Assembly: GCA_016165875.1 (NCBI GenBank)
Contig: JABBOT010000023.1
Location: 1,798,001 to 1,862,000 of the forward strand
Reading direction: 5' to 3'
Source of the DNA: Acanthopleura granulata
Lineage: Eukaryota > Mollusca > Polyplacophora > Chitonida > Chitonidae
Length of the DNA stretch: 64,000 bases
In this document: positions 10,871 to 22,200 of the stretch, one piece after another
Numbering within the stretch: position 1 is the first letter of the stretch
Layout of the letters: each line of letters opens with the position of its first letter
Translations under genes and position numbers: made by a program
Notes under the pieces: model-generated
Told to the model about the DNA's origin: nothing
Seen by the model: only the letters and a program-made list of their open reading frames with translations
Databases searched by the model: none

Positions 10871-12919
10871 CCCAAACAACTGATCAGCCAATCCGCTGTT
10901 TCACCTGCAGGCTTCTATGCGCCGTAGCGCTTGTAAACAACAGCATGTGTAGGCCTATACGGTTCACTAATTTATGTATTGTCAGTTCCCTATATAGGTC
11001 TAACACATCTAGATTAAACTTTCAGCAATCGATTGTCGTGATATTATTACAGTTACATATATTGAGAGTTTAACGACGGTGTATAGGCCCATGACATGCT
11101 ATGATCTTGCTGAGTCTCGTAGGCCTACACCTTGGTTAAAATCTTAATGCCGAATTTATTTACCCACAGGTTAGCCAACTTCAGGACTTCGTTTGGAAAA
11201 AAAATCATTACTGGTAGGATTAGGCCTGCCTACCTTAAAGTGGAATTAGACAATTAAATAAACTCATGCAACAACGTCACTGTTAAAGATAACACATCTT
11301 TAATATCTCTGAAGCGGAACCGAATGAAACTAAGTCGCCATGTTGAATTCAACGACCCTATTGACAGTTGTCAGAATCGTAATATATTAACTCCTGTATG
11401 ATCCATTTGGTTAGTTGATCAAACTGCAGTGTTGGCAGAGAAATTTGCTTGTGGGATAATACTATGTTCCATATGACATGTATCTAAATCCTTCAACTGT
11501 GTACAATTCCACTTTATTACTTGTAGTGTAATTAGTTTTATTTTGTCATGTTCAAGCGATTCTCAGTAACATGTTCCATATAAAATCAAAGCGTTTGGTC
11601 AGATAACCGTATATCAGCTATATGCAGTTATAAGTATGTGTAATTAGGCTGCAAGCGTACGAACACGCCTATGTAGCTGTTAAACGGTTAAAATCACTGG
11701 TTGCGTGGTGAGTATCAAAGCCACTTAACTACTCAATGGACGGCACATGCGTTCTGTTTATGATCTTACAGACAGGTCGGCAATAGATCCATTTTGAAAG
11801 CGACATCCCCATGAAACAAACTAATCTCTTTTTTGCAAGACACAGTTGATAGAGGTAATACCAGTCTACAGTAAAGTGAGCTTACAAAGTAATATTTGGT
11901 GTTAGATTGCACACAATGTACTGCCAACCAGCTTCGTTAAAGTGCGTCGCCCGTCTGTATTCCTACTTGAAACAACTACTGGTGAAATAAAAACTCACAC
12001 TCCAATAATGTATTTTCACAAAACAACGTGTATTTCCAGAAGTAAATACGTGGCTAGACAAGAAAAGAACAAGAATCTCAATAATATTCAATTGTATCGT
12101 TTATTAAAACAAATATATTCCATATACATATTTCCTTATCCCTGTGGAAAGTGGCATGATACTAAAATTTAGTGCACAAGTCTGACACGGATTTTGTACG
12201 TCTTGATTTTCCACTCCCGGTTGGACGGCCTTACAGTTTACAACGTCATGTATCCAGTCAGTAGGGATAACTTTCGGGTTGGAAGCAGTTTATGACTGCG
12301 AAACCATTCTTTGAACAGTTATCTTCAGCTGAAATGGCTGGTACTTGCAGCTCTGTACTGGAGGGACACAGATATAGTCTACCCAAGTCCTTATCAGTTG
12401 TGGGACGTGACTTCAAAATACATCAAAAGTCAATCTTTGAAGACATGTTCAGGACAAAAATATAGACCACTTGTGTGAACTAGTTTATGTAAATTTCAGA
12501 CATACATTTAGCAAAAAAGAAATGCAACACTGGGCAAGTCTACGTTGCTTCTTTTTGCTAAATCTTCATAACGAACAACACAACTTTGGACATAAGACTT
12601 TGGTGGAAACATGTACAGTAACAACAAAAACGGATAGTCATATTGTGACCAATCACAAATCTATAATAGAAGAAAAACAAAACAAAGTCACCAAAGCCCT
12701 TTTTGGTTAAACTATGCGCGAATAGCATCGTGAAAAACAACAGCCACAACTAACGAATAGACTCACCGTTAAAAATGGACCACATTTAAGAAATTTCAAT
12801 CTTCCAAGAAAATCGCTGTTTAAATAAGTACATCTTTCACTGGTAAAGAGCGAATTAAAACATATGGTAGATGGATAGTAACATATGAAAAAAATTACAA
12901 ATAAAACTTGAAACGTCCA
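10871..12919. other. Intergenic stretch of copy A with no gene recognised
   Basis: Short open frames (11942-12172, 12471-12710, 12558-12749) are AT-rich, overlap each other on both strands and show no family resemblance. A hairpin at 12506-12563 is listed separately. The sequence repeats at 29489-31537. Confidence 0.5.
12506..12563. repeat. Inverted repeat (copy A)
   Basis: The left arm 12506-12528 starts ATTTAGCAAAAAAGAAATGC and the right arm 12544-12563 (GTTGCTTCTTTTTGCTAAAT) pairs with it, leaving a ~15-nt loop. It may be a transposon end. It is present again at 31124-31181. Confidence 0.6.
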
Positions 12920-15845
12920 CAGAACATTTAGAGTTACCGAGGTGTGTGGCTGACAAGGACAAAATTTTCAAAGTCAGTGAAACACTTTTCAGTGTTGTTC
13001 GTTTTCAGTATATAGTTCTCCCTAAGCTTTGACAGTATTGTGACTTACGTGTGTCAGTGTTTGAATGTAGGAAAACTGCACACAGAAGGGATGTTGACAA
13101 CATAGATGGTGCTGTGATGCTTCATATATACAGTGGCTATCTCTTTAATTTGTTAAATTTATCTTTTTTTTATCAGTTGTTTACACTAGCTAAGAAAACT
13201 GCTTACCATCTGCTTTAGCTGCCAAAAGAGTAAAAGTCAAACTCCCCTCTCACCCTTGAGAATTGAAAGAAAAATACGAAATTGTAAGAGAGAGCCGACC
13301 AGCTATAGCGATCACTGTGCAAACCACCCGATGTAAATGCCATTTTTGCTTGTATCGTGATGTTTTTATCATATAATAATATAGCTGCTTTGTTTGCGCC
13401 GTTTATTTATTCAAGTAGTTGATTACATGGAACAAAAAAGGTCCAAATCTCAGACATACATGCACCTAATACTATGACGTAACACAAGAAAGAACGAAGA
13501 AGCACAAAGCTCTGGACCCTTCTGTTAAAGGTGGGAAAGAGTTTTACAAGTTTCCCGTTACTCTATTTCCATGGTAGTTCTCCCTGTTCATAGGACATGT
13601 TCACAACAGCAATATTTGGTAGACAACGTATTCAAGAATATTTCACCTACACGTTGACAGCCAGCATTATGGTGGGAGGAAACCGGGCAGAACCCAGGGG
13701 AAAACCATGACCATCTGCAGGTTGCTGGCAGAGAGAGACCACTCTTATAATGAGTTTTCCACGGTATGTCACATGTGGGCAAGTTTGTCAGTAGCCTGCC
13801 AAATGTTGATGGTTTATGCCAGCCAGGCATTCCTGTTCCTTCACTCATAACACTGACTACTATCGCATATTAAAGTGAAAAACTCTTGAATATGGCATTA
13901 ATCGACAAATCTTATAAATAAATAAATAAATAAATAAATCCTCGAGTACTTACGAACTCATTCAGGATCATTGCCCTGATGGCAGAGCATCGACGGCCTG
14001 AGGTTCTTCCATTGGACTCACACATTCTGACACCAAAATTCCACCATAAACAGCACAGGACACACTGAAATTCCTCCACAAACTAACCCTTTCGCAGCGA
14101 AATTCACCTACCAACTGGACCTCTGAGTGCAATCAACTGTTTCTAGGGCTTTTTTTTTTTTTTTTTTTCACCAAGTAGAAGTTTGGAAATCTGTTCCTAT
14201 CAACAATTTTTTTTTCAAAGGAATTCAATGACCTGAATAATTATCAAAACTTGACAACAAAATAATTGTTGCAAAATCTGTCCAGCAGATTTGCCTTGGA
14301 GATACACAGCTGAATTAAAAGCTCTTGGTGTTTGCTGTACGTAAAGGGCAAGCTGTGGATCTTAATTCTGAACTCACACAATACCAAGCAGTGACAGCTG
14401 ATGGGTTAACCTGTACCCAACAACGGCCTGTTCACAGTTTTACCATCTGATGTTGATTGCATTTCTGCTGATACTCCTGTGTTAAAATTGTCCAGGTAAA
14501 AAAAAAAAATAGTGTCCCATGCGGGTATTTCCATGTGAGTGACCAGCAGTCAGCACCAGCCTTAATGTCCAGCTGGTGTGGTCAGAGCCCGCTGACCAGT
14601 CAGGCTGACTAAAGCCGTCCTAAACACAGGGCTAACACCTATATACAACTGGTAGATAAAGTCAAGCATTAAGCTTACATCATTGAGGCTCCACAGGGTA
14701 GAGGGTTTGTCACACACCAACAGGCGAGGCTCTGGAGTGCGGGGAACAGGTGATATATGTATTTGTATTCAGGAAATGTTTAAGTAAGTAAGTGTCAGAG
14801 TTCAAATATACAAGGCAGAACACAATCTTAATATTAGCAGATATTGTAAAAAAAGTCATGGTATTGTTTTTCTCTAATATCAATATACACATTTTAATAT
14901 GTAGGCTACTAGCAGGCACACCTGGCAATGAATCATACTTAATTCATAGACAATTTATAATAAACTTTATTATTTTCATTTACACTCTACTATTTTTTAC
15001 CTTGCGGATTAAACACAAAACTGAAGTGCTTGATCCATTTTTAATCAATTCATTTGGTTTCAATTTTAGTTCGATTTATCTATTACAACCGAATCGCTGG
15101 GACTGTTTCACAGAACTGCAAAAAATTGGAAAACATCTTTTTGCAGATTACATATGGTGATATACTGTATCTTGAAGCTTGAAGTATAACATACTCTTTA
15201 ATAGGAAGATACAGAAAAGTTCAAGCCTGAACCAGGTTGAACTTTACCACATCTACAATGGCTCAACAATAACGATATTTTATGCAGGCTTTCTCATCTC
15301 CTACTAATACTTGACTCCACATGCCGCTCCCAGCAAATCCACGTATTTATATCCTATGTCTAGGTATTGTACATTAGAGCATGAGAGTATTAATATCGTG
15401 GCCATCTGTCGCCGCAATAATAGTGAGTCAGGTCACTAAGCAGTCATCATCGACAAATCCTGCTGGCTTCCTGGATATCTGCAGAGAATGTCATCACCAG
15501 GTACGGTAGTGGATCTGGGGGTCTAGTCTGAATGTATAGGGTCATGTAGACTCCTCCCCTCCCCCACGCCCGCCGCAACACCCACGGCAGGTGCAACTGC
15601 TACGTTTCTGAGGGTGAATTCCAGCGGCAGATTCCTACAAGAGCTAGTTCATGTGTTAACCGGGTCTCTTGACGAAAGTCTTGCAGAAACATTAATTAAT
15701 CAATTAATCTCTTCATAAGTACTTACTGTTACATTTAAAAGTTTTGGGTTCAACCATTTTCAAACGCAACACCAAAAACTATTAAAACATCTCGAAACTC
15801 CAATCATATCATACATCTGCATGCAGGCAACAATAAACACGGTAC
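12920..15845. other. Unique DNA after copy A breakpoint; no gene seen
   Basis: This stretch has no counterpart after copy B (which leads into the lectin gene). It holds a SINE fragment (13615-13735), an (AAAT)n run at 13914-13939, a poly-T run at 14150-14169 and AT-rich chance frames. The 122-residue frame at 14792-15160 is Ile/Phe/Leu-rich with no recognisable domain. Confidence 0.5.
13615..13735 (-). mobile_element. SINE fragment
   Basis: ATTCAAGAATATTTCACCTA, then GACAGCCAGCATTATGGTGG and GAGGAAACCGGGCAGAAC, then ATCTGCAGGTTGCTGGCAG. This is the 3' half of the SINE in reverse orientation; the head is missing. Confidence 0.85.
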
Positions 15846-16520
15846 ACTTAATTAAAGTGAAAGACAGCAGATGTTCAAAGTTAAGTTTGCCTAACAGACT
15901 GGACAATATTATGTTCATTTCGGTAAAGTCCTTTCTTCTAACAGTTACGGCGACAGTGGACACTGGCATTTGACCCTGCTCCGTAGGCTAACATGAAATG
16001 CAGCCATCGTGTATGGGCTGCAACGTAATTGTTTCAAGCGCGAAAAACTCTTGTCACCTGAGGCTTAGTAAGCTGCTAGGCTTGTGGTTGAAACTTATGT
16101 ATATATGTAAATTTATAACATGAAATGATGAAGAAACTTATTCTGGCCAGAACACAATGATCTGAAAATACTATGTAGTGTTGTTCACACATGTACTTGT
16201 TACAACTAAAATACACAACATTAAAAGAGTGCCCTGTCCCTACGGTATTACATGTTACACTGACTGTCAACTCAGCACATTTACGTTATAGCTTATACAT
16301 ATCTGATATCTCCAGGTTCTCTGACTGGTCAATCTCTTATAAGCTTAAAAACATGGGCGCCTTCAGATACCAAATCAGCAGCAAAATACTCCACGCTTCA
16401 AACGAAGATAATTCAGCAATGAATTCATACAAATTCAAACAGGTTTTCGCATCAGAAGAGAATTTTGTAATATTTTTAATGAACAGTGCCTCAGCAATGA
16501 GATGTCTTTCACTTTAATTA
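15846..16520. repeat. Old duplicated segment, member 2
   Basis: A diverged copy of 10358-10870 in the same orientation, with an insertion around 16085-16230. No open frame is conserved between members, so it is not a gene duplicate. Confidence 0.65.
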
Positions 16521-16634
16521 TTTGTCTCATTTACATGTATGTTATACATTGTGCCACTGTATGCTTGCTTTTGATATACTGGGTTCAGTACCAAGCATTG
16601 TCAGACTCTCTTCCAGACATTTTTCCTTGTAATG

Positions 16635-16800
16635 GATTCATATTTATTTATTTATTTATTTCATTGCTGTTGAACACCATACTCAAAGAATATTGTTCAC
16701 TTTATACAATGATGGTGAGTATCATTGGTGGAGGGACCTAAAATACCCAAGGAAAACCATCTACCCTTTGGCCAGTTACTGAATAACTTTCCTACATGTA
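16635..16800 (-). mobile_element. Highly degenerate SINE copy
   Basis: It has a TATTTATTTATTTATTTATT tail, then ACACCATACTCAAAGAATAT, GGTGGAGGGACC, AAGGAAAACCATCTACCC and CAGTTACTGAATAACTTTCC. The order matches the SINE 3' half with many substitutions. Confidence 0.5.
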
Positions 16801-16860
16801 ACATACACATGGGCACATGGTATTGGCAGAGGGTAGATAGGTGGTGTGTAATGAATGTTT

Positions 16861-17455
16861 GACTGCACCAACAGCCATGCGAGTTAGACTGCACCAACAG
16901 CCACGCGCGTTAGACTGCACCAACAGCCACATGAGCTAGACTGCACCAACAGCCACGCGCGTTAGACTGCACCAACAGCCACGCGAGTTAGACTGCACCA
17001 ACAGCCATGCGAGTTAGACTGCACCAACAGCCACGCGAGTTAGACTGCACCAACAGCCATGCGAGTTAGACTGCACCAACAGCCACGCGTGTTAAACTGC
17101 ACCAACAGCCATATGAGTTAGACTGCACCAACAGCCACATGAGCTAGACTGCACCAACAGCCACATGAGTTAGACTGCACCAACAGCCACATGAGCTAGA
17201 CTGCACCAACAGCCACGCGCGTTAGACTGCACCAACAGCCATGCGAGTTAGACTGCACCAACAGCCACGCGTGTTAAACTGCACCAACAGCCATATGAGT
17301 TAGACTGCACCAACAGCCATATGAGCTAGACTGCACCAACAGCCATGTGAGTTAGACTGCACCAACAGCCATGCGAGTTAGACTGCACCAACAGCCACGC
17401 GTGTTAAACTGCACCAACAGCCATATGAGTTAGACTGCACCAACAGCCACATGAG
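16861..17455. repeat. 26-bp minisatellite, about 23 units, ending at the N gap
   Basis: The unit begins AGACTGCACCAACAGCCA and varies only in its last 8 bp (GCGAGTT, GCGCGTT, CATGAGCT, ATATGAGTT or GCGTGTTAA types). A series of variants (GCGAGTT, GCGTGTTAA, ATATGAGTT) recurs near 17055-17125, 17240-17310 and 17368-17435, indicating multi-unit amplification. The array has no spacers, so it is not a CRISPR. It ends abruptly at Ns, so its length is unknown. Confidence 0.95.
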
Positions 17456-17468
17456 NNNNNNNNNNNNN
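17456..17468. other. Assembly gap (13 N)
   Basis: A run of N directly after the 26-bp array. It separates the contig carrying copy A from the one carrying copy B, and is central to judging whether the duplication is real. Confidence 1.
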
Positions 17469-19166
17469 AAGAAAGCAATTTTGTTTGCTCATATAGGTTA
17501 AATAATAAGAGATAAATAAAACTCCTTACTTTTCCACAAATGCCTTCAAAGGTTAATAAATCATGATTAAATCATAAATATGATTCATGATCATTTTACT
17601 ACGTTTTCTTGCCATATATATTGTGGTGAATAAAATGAACTGAAATAATTCATTGTGACAAACTGCATGTCTGACAAGTATACAAAGCTATCCTCAAGAT
17701 TACTGTTACTTACATCAACATACTTTTACATCTCACACAGGAAATTGGAGAAGAGTTCTCATGTTTTCAAGCTCTCTTTGTTCATATCACAGAGCATTCA
17801 AAATGCAGAGAAGACACTGATGTACACATATATGTCAGGAACAAGATCTACAGTTACTCCTCACACCAACTAAACCAGATGAATGACCCGAAATTAAAAT
17901 CTAAATGAAAATGAAATAATTCTTGAAGCTCTGGACACAAAGATTCTTCACATTTTGCATTACATACAATATGTCTTCTTAATATGTAACAAGTCTTCAG
18001 TTCTGATAAAACAGCACCAATATTTCTAACTTTCTTGATGCTGGAACCCATAACTGAATACATACACTACTCTGCAGCTGTAGGGGCATCGTATTCATGA
18101 AACCAATGTCGTCTTGGTCAAACTGGAATCCTTCAAAGGTTGGTAAGGCTAAAAGAAATAACAGCAATGTTCCTTGGATTTGCTTAGAATTTTACAAGAC
18201 ATTAAATCTTAATCACTCAAATTCATACGTGTTAATGCTTCTCATACTGGCACTTCTATTACTACAGCCACCCAAGACTTGGAGGATACTTCACAGTGAA
18301 GGCTTACTACCACAAATTTTGTTTGCACAGGCAGAGGAAATGATAACCCGTGAGTATTTATTATTTCTATTTGAGCACCATCATGATTTTGTGCATTCAA
18401 AAAAGCTAATGGTTATGGCTGCAGGCTTTTATAGGCTTAAATATATAATGACATTTTGGTTAACGTCGTGTCTTGTTGCATAACGCAGGATTGTTCAGGT
18501 CTACAAAACCCGCTGCACTCAGATTGCAAGGTCATCAAACAAAATGTTTCTTTTTTGTTGAAAAGGCATCTTTTTTTAAATATTAAAATGAAATAACAAT
18601 ATCACATATCTCATATGTGAAATAACACATTTATCAGTGAGAGCAATCCTCAAACTTCCCCCATATGAAAACATATTTGAGGGTGAGGGTGTGGGCAAAC
18701 ATCAAATTTGACAATCCACGAATAATAAGTTAAAGAAAGAAAGCAAAGAATGCGAACATGTGATTCTTGATTGTACATATCCAACAAAATCTAACAACAA
18801 ACACTATGAAATATTTCTCAATATTTCTCGAAAATACAACTGTACCAATGCAAGTGAAAAAGGAAGAGAACTAGGCTGTTCATGACTTGCCACGATAATT
18901 GTCACAGACGTTCTACATGTAACCATTCACGTGAATCAGGTGGGGCTGGAGTGTAAAATCTGCATTCAAACTTGTCAATCAGTTTCCAAACACTGAACTG
19001 ATTAAGGCACCACTTCCACTGGCTCATGTATCATTTCTGTCATCAGATGTCTCAGTACTATTGACAAATTCAAGCTAATTCAAGATTGAATATTAATGGT
19101 TAATTTATACAGAATAAGACCTTTTTAACAGCAACCTTTATTTGGAAGTGCTTACAAACAACCTAC
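17469..19166. other. Region downstream of ZFC3H1 copy B exon 5; no ZFC3H1 exon seen
   Basis: By position this should be intron after exon 5. I looked on the minus strand for the acidic and Pro-rich exons expected next and found none. Two exon-like pieces on the plus strand (18078-18138 and 18268-18349) are listed separately with low confidence. Confidence 0.45.
18078..18349 (+). other. Possible pair of coding exons, plus strand
   Basis: 18078-18138 has a CTGCAG acceptor and an AAAG/GTTGGT donor, reading GIVFMKPMSSWSNWNPSK. 18268-18349 has a pyrimidine-containing TACTACAG acceptor and a perfect GTGAGT donor, reading PPKTWRILHSEGLLPQILFA then QAEEMIT. Both are phase 0 at the join, so they could be spliced together. 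I do not recognise the product. They sit where a ZFC3H1 intron is expected, and a chance 128-residue frame spans both, so this may be noise. Confidence 0.2.
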
Positions 19167-19281
19167 TTGGTGAATCACTATCAATTTCCATGGCAACCTC
19201 TTCATAATTGTCTTCCATCTTCTGTGAGATTTTGCGATCCCCTCGGTTAGGCTTCCTTGTTGATGGTGCCTTAGCTGGAGA
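19167..19281 (-). CDS. ZFC3H1: ZFC3H1 copy B exon 5
   Basis: The acceptor TTTCTTCCACAG is strong. The frame reads SPAKAPSTRKPNRGDRKISQ, then KMEDNYEEVAMEIDSDSPS. The donor is either AA/GTAGGT (19166) or a GTAAGC 12 bp further. DNYEEVAMEIDSD matches the conserved DNYEEVAMDTDSE patch of ZFC3H1. It is seen only in copy B because copy A leaves the window earlier. Confidence 0.8.
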
Positions 19282-22200
19282 CTGTGGAAGAAAGTTAAAC
19301 AATCCAGTTAAGCAGCTTAGTACAGCTAGTACCAGTGGTATTAATTTTTGACATCAGATATATAGTGTAGTTCTCTATTCAGCAAACCGACACAGACACT
19401 AGTATTACAGTTTTAGGTCTTCTCGGGTTTTCTTCACTTTGGACCAACCTTATTTCTCCTGTCACTGCTCCCCTGTCCCTTGACCAGTTTCAGGAATCTC
19501 TCCACTTGTTCTGTCGGGTCACTCAGAGCCAAGATCTGCTGGATTGCCTCACGCTGTTTCTTCTTCTCCGCTTCCCGTCTTTGTCGAGCTTCGAAACGCT
19601 TTCGTTTTTCCTCTTGACGAGCCTTCTCTGCTTGTCTGCGTTTTTCTTCCGCGTCGCGTCGTCGTCGCTCCAGTTCTCGCTGACTACTCAAGGTGCGGCG
19701 TAAGCGCTTCTGTCGTCCATAGCGATCCACATTGTCACGAGGCAAGAAGAGCTTTCGTTCATGATTTGTTTGAGAATGCCCTTCAACAAAGAGAGAGGCA
19801 TTAGTACGCACATCTGATGAGTGATTATCAATGCAACAGTGCTGCACTGATAACGAGTTCAGCTGTACACTAAATAAATCTGTGAGATCCCGCTGAACTT
19901 AAGTTGAGTGATGTCTCTCCTTGTGGCACAACACTATAGGGTTCTTGAACTATTCAAGCACATGTTCTTTACATTTATACACACTTGATAGTTACTTTGA
20001 ACGGTCTATACACAATGCCTTTCTTTTTTAGACTGTTTATACAAGTATACATTGGCATATCATAAACTCCAGAAACATATTTTCCTGATCAAAGTCATGA
20101 GATATATCCTGTATATTTAGAGTCAAAAATCTGTACGGAGGCAGCTGTAGATGTACAAATTTAAGACACAAATTAATTCTCGGGGTAAGTGAAAATCACA
20201 TATCACATGATGTCCTCACCCTCAAAAACAAGCCTACAGTACTGGTACTTTGATACAGTTAACGCTGGACAACAGAATCTACAGTTACTTTTCTTTCATT
20301 TTAATTAAATTTTTAATTTTATTTTTTCACTCATGTACTGAATAAAGAAGTTCTGTTCCTCTACTGCTGAAGTTCCCATTGCAGAAGGATATACACAAAT
20401 CTTAGCCCAGTTCTAACCTTTGCCATGAGACGATCTTCCACCAGAGGTACTTCTCTTTGTAGGACTGCTGGGTTTGGACTCCCCCTTCGAGCTCCTCCTT
20501 TTTGAGCTAGTGGAGGCCTCCTTAGATGTTTGAGCTCCATCAGTGGCAGATGAGTGTTGCACTGTAATCTCTGAGCTACTGATCTCCAATGATTTTTTGG
20601 CATTAGCTGATACAACAGACTCAAGGGCCAGTTTACGCAGTTCAAGAGCATGGAGGTCATCATCATCTAGAAATATTTCAGTAGTCTACAAAACATGAAC
20701 TGAAATTCATTTAGGGTACTATCAACGTTCAAGTTTTACAGGTACAAGAATAAATGTGGAGGTACATTTATTAAAAAAAATTTTGAGGGGAGGGGGCAGG
20801 GGTTGGACAATTTAGTACCTTCCCATTCAAAGCATGTAATTATCCATTGGCCAATGTATATTCTGCATGTCCTGTGATGTGTGATAAGCTATGTTATGAG
20901 CCCAGATCATTTATTTATTTCACTTACACAAAGGTGACCAGCACTGCGGTGGGAGGAAACTCATCCCCATTTGCACGTTGCTGGCCCCAGTTTCCAGCCA
21001 TGCCCTAAACATTCAGTTGCTGTCAGACCCAATGGAAATCAGTATCCTCTACGAATTTGTCTGGATCATCAGACATTTTGCATTCATGTGTATAGACAGA
21101 AGTATAAAGATACATGTAACTAATAAAAGCTAGTGGGGTATTACTACTCCACTCTCTCTACAACACATTGTAAAGCCTTATTATTTCTTCACTCTGTTTA
21201 AAATGTGTCTGGTCCATACGAGTAAACAATGAGGTAATCAGTGTTAGTTGATGAACAATCTGTCTCAGCCATGGTTAGTAGCATCACTGAAAACTTTTGT
21301 TGTGTGTAGCCTGATTGATCCTCCAAAAAAGGCAGTCCTCTATAGCTTTTAGTGGGCTTTAGATGGAATTTCTTTTTCTATTTTTCTCTCCATGTTAATT
21401 TCTTTAAAATCCTTATCTATGTCATTAGCAAGAATGAAAAAAAACCCATTTCCTTATTACTTACCCGACCCTAGGGTTGTCTTACCTGCAAGATAGTATG
21501 TTTTAAGGATGCATTATTCAAGCTGCATTATTCATTGATTTTGAACTTCCTTCTCTTACCTGAGTATCAGAAATGCCAGCAGTGCCAGGAACTTGATCCT
21601 GGTTCACAGTGCCTGAGCTGACGTCAGCTCTCTCTATGTCCACAGACACGGCACTACATGTAGCATCCAGACTATCCTTATTAAATTGTGCCACTTGTGA
21701 GGTCTGACTCCGTTGGCTTAGGTGAGAAACCTGAGGCTCCTGGAACACTGACTCTGCCTCAACCACAGAACTGTCAGTCTCACCCTTCTCCTCTTCTTTA
21801 CTTAACTTAGCCAACTGTGCCTGAATCTCTTTGTGTTTTCTCAACAGGTTCTCAAAGTCACTTTCCTCTTCTGTTGACTGGGACCATGTGTCATGCTTTG
21901 GGAATAATTTGGCTTTTCTTTTGACAGCTGAGGGCTCCTGTTAAGGACTATATTTCAACTTACATAAACTATGAACTTCAGTTTGATGTGTCTGGTATAT
22001 CATTTTCAGAAACAGAAATATTAATGAAGATGTATTAATTCGGAAACAAGAAGACATAAATTAAACCACAGTTTCTGGTGAGACAGTAGTTCTACTGATT
22101 GGGGCGAAATTATCACAGAGTCGATTATATACTATGTATGTATAACTGACAATGGGCAAACAAAATTCAAAATATGTAATATGTATCTTGAATCATTTGT

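Larger units (their letters stand above)
1..12919. repeat. Copy A of large near-identical direct duplication
   Basis: Every position from 1 to 12919 has a counterpart at 19666-31537. The offset is 19665 up to 3379, 18614 from 4437, and 18618 after a GT-microsatellite difference near 7260. Divergence is low: scattered SNPs such as 209 T/C, 348 T/C, 436 G/A and 835 C/T. The match ends abruptly after AAACGTCCA at 12919 (31537 in B). The true left end is outside the window. Confidence 0.97.

Noticed and set aside
14792..15160. 122-residue membrane-like ORF
   Set aside because: Ile/Phe/Leu richness comes from AT-rich DNA. There is no domain, no splice context and an overlapping frame on the other strand.
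16861..17455. Possible CRISPR-like regular array
   Set aside because: Units are contiguous 26-bp tandem repeats with no unique spacers, in animal DNA.
17741..17907. Coding exon reading EIGEEFSCFQALFVHITEHS
   Set aside because: It has a good acceptor, but no donor matches the next exon-like piece. It ends in a stop with no poly(A) context, and other frames are also open.
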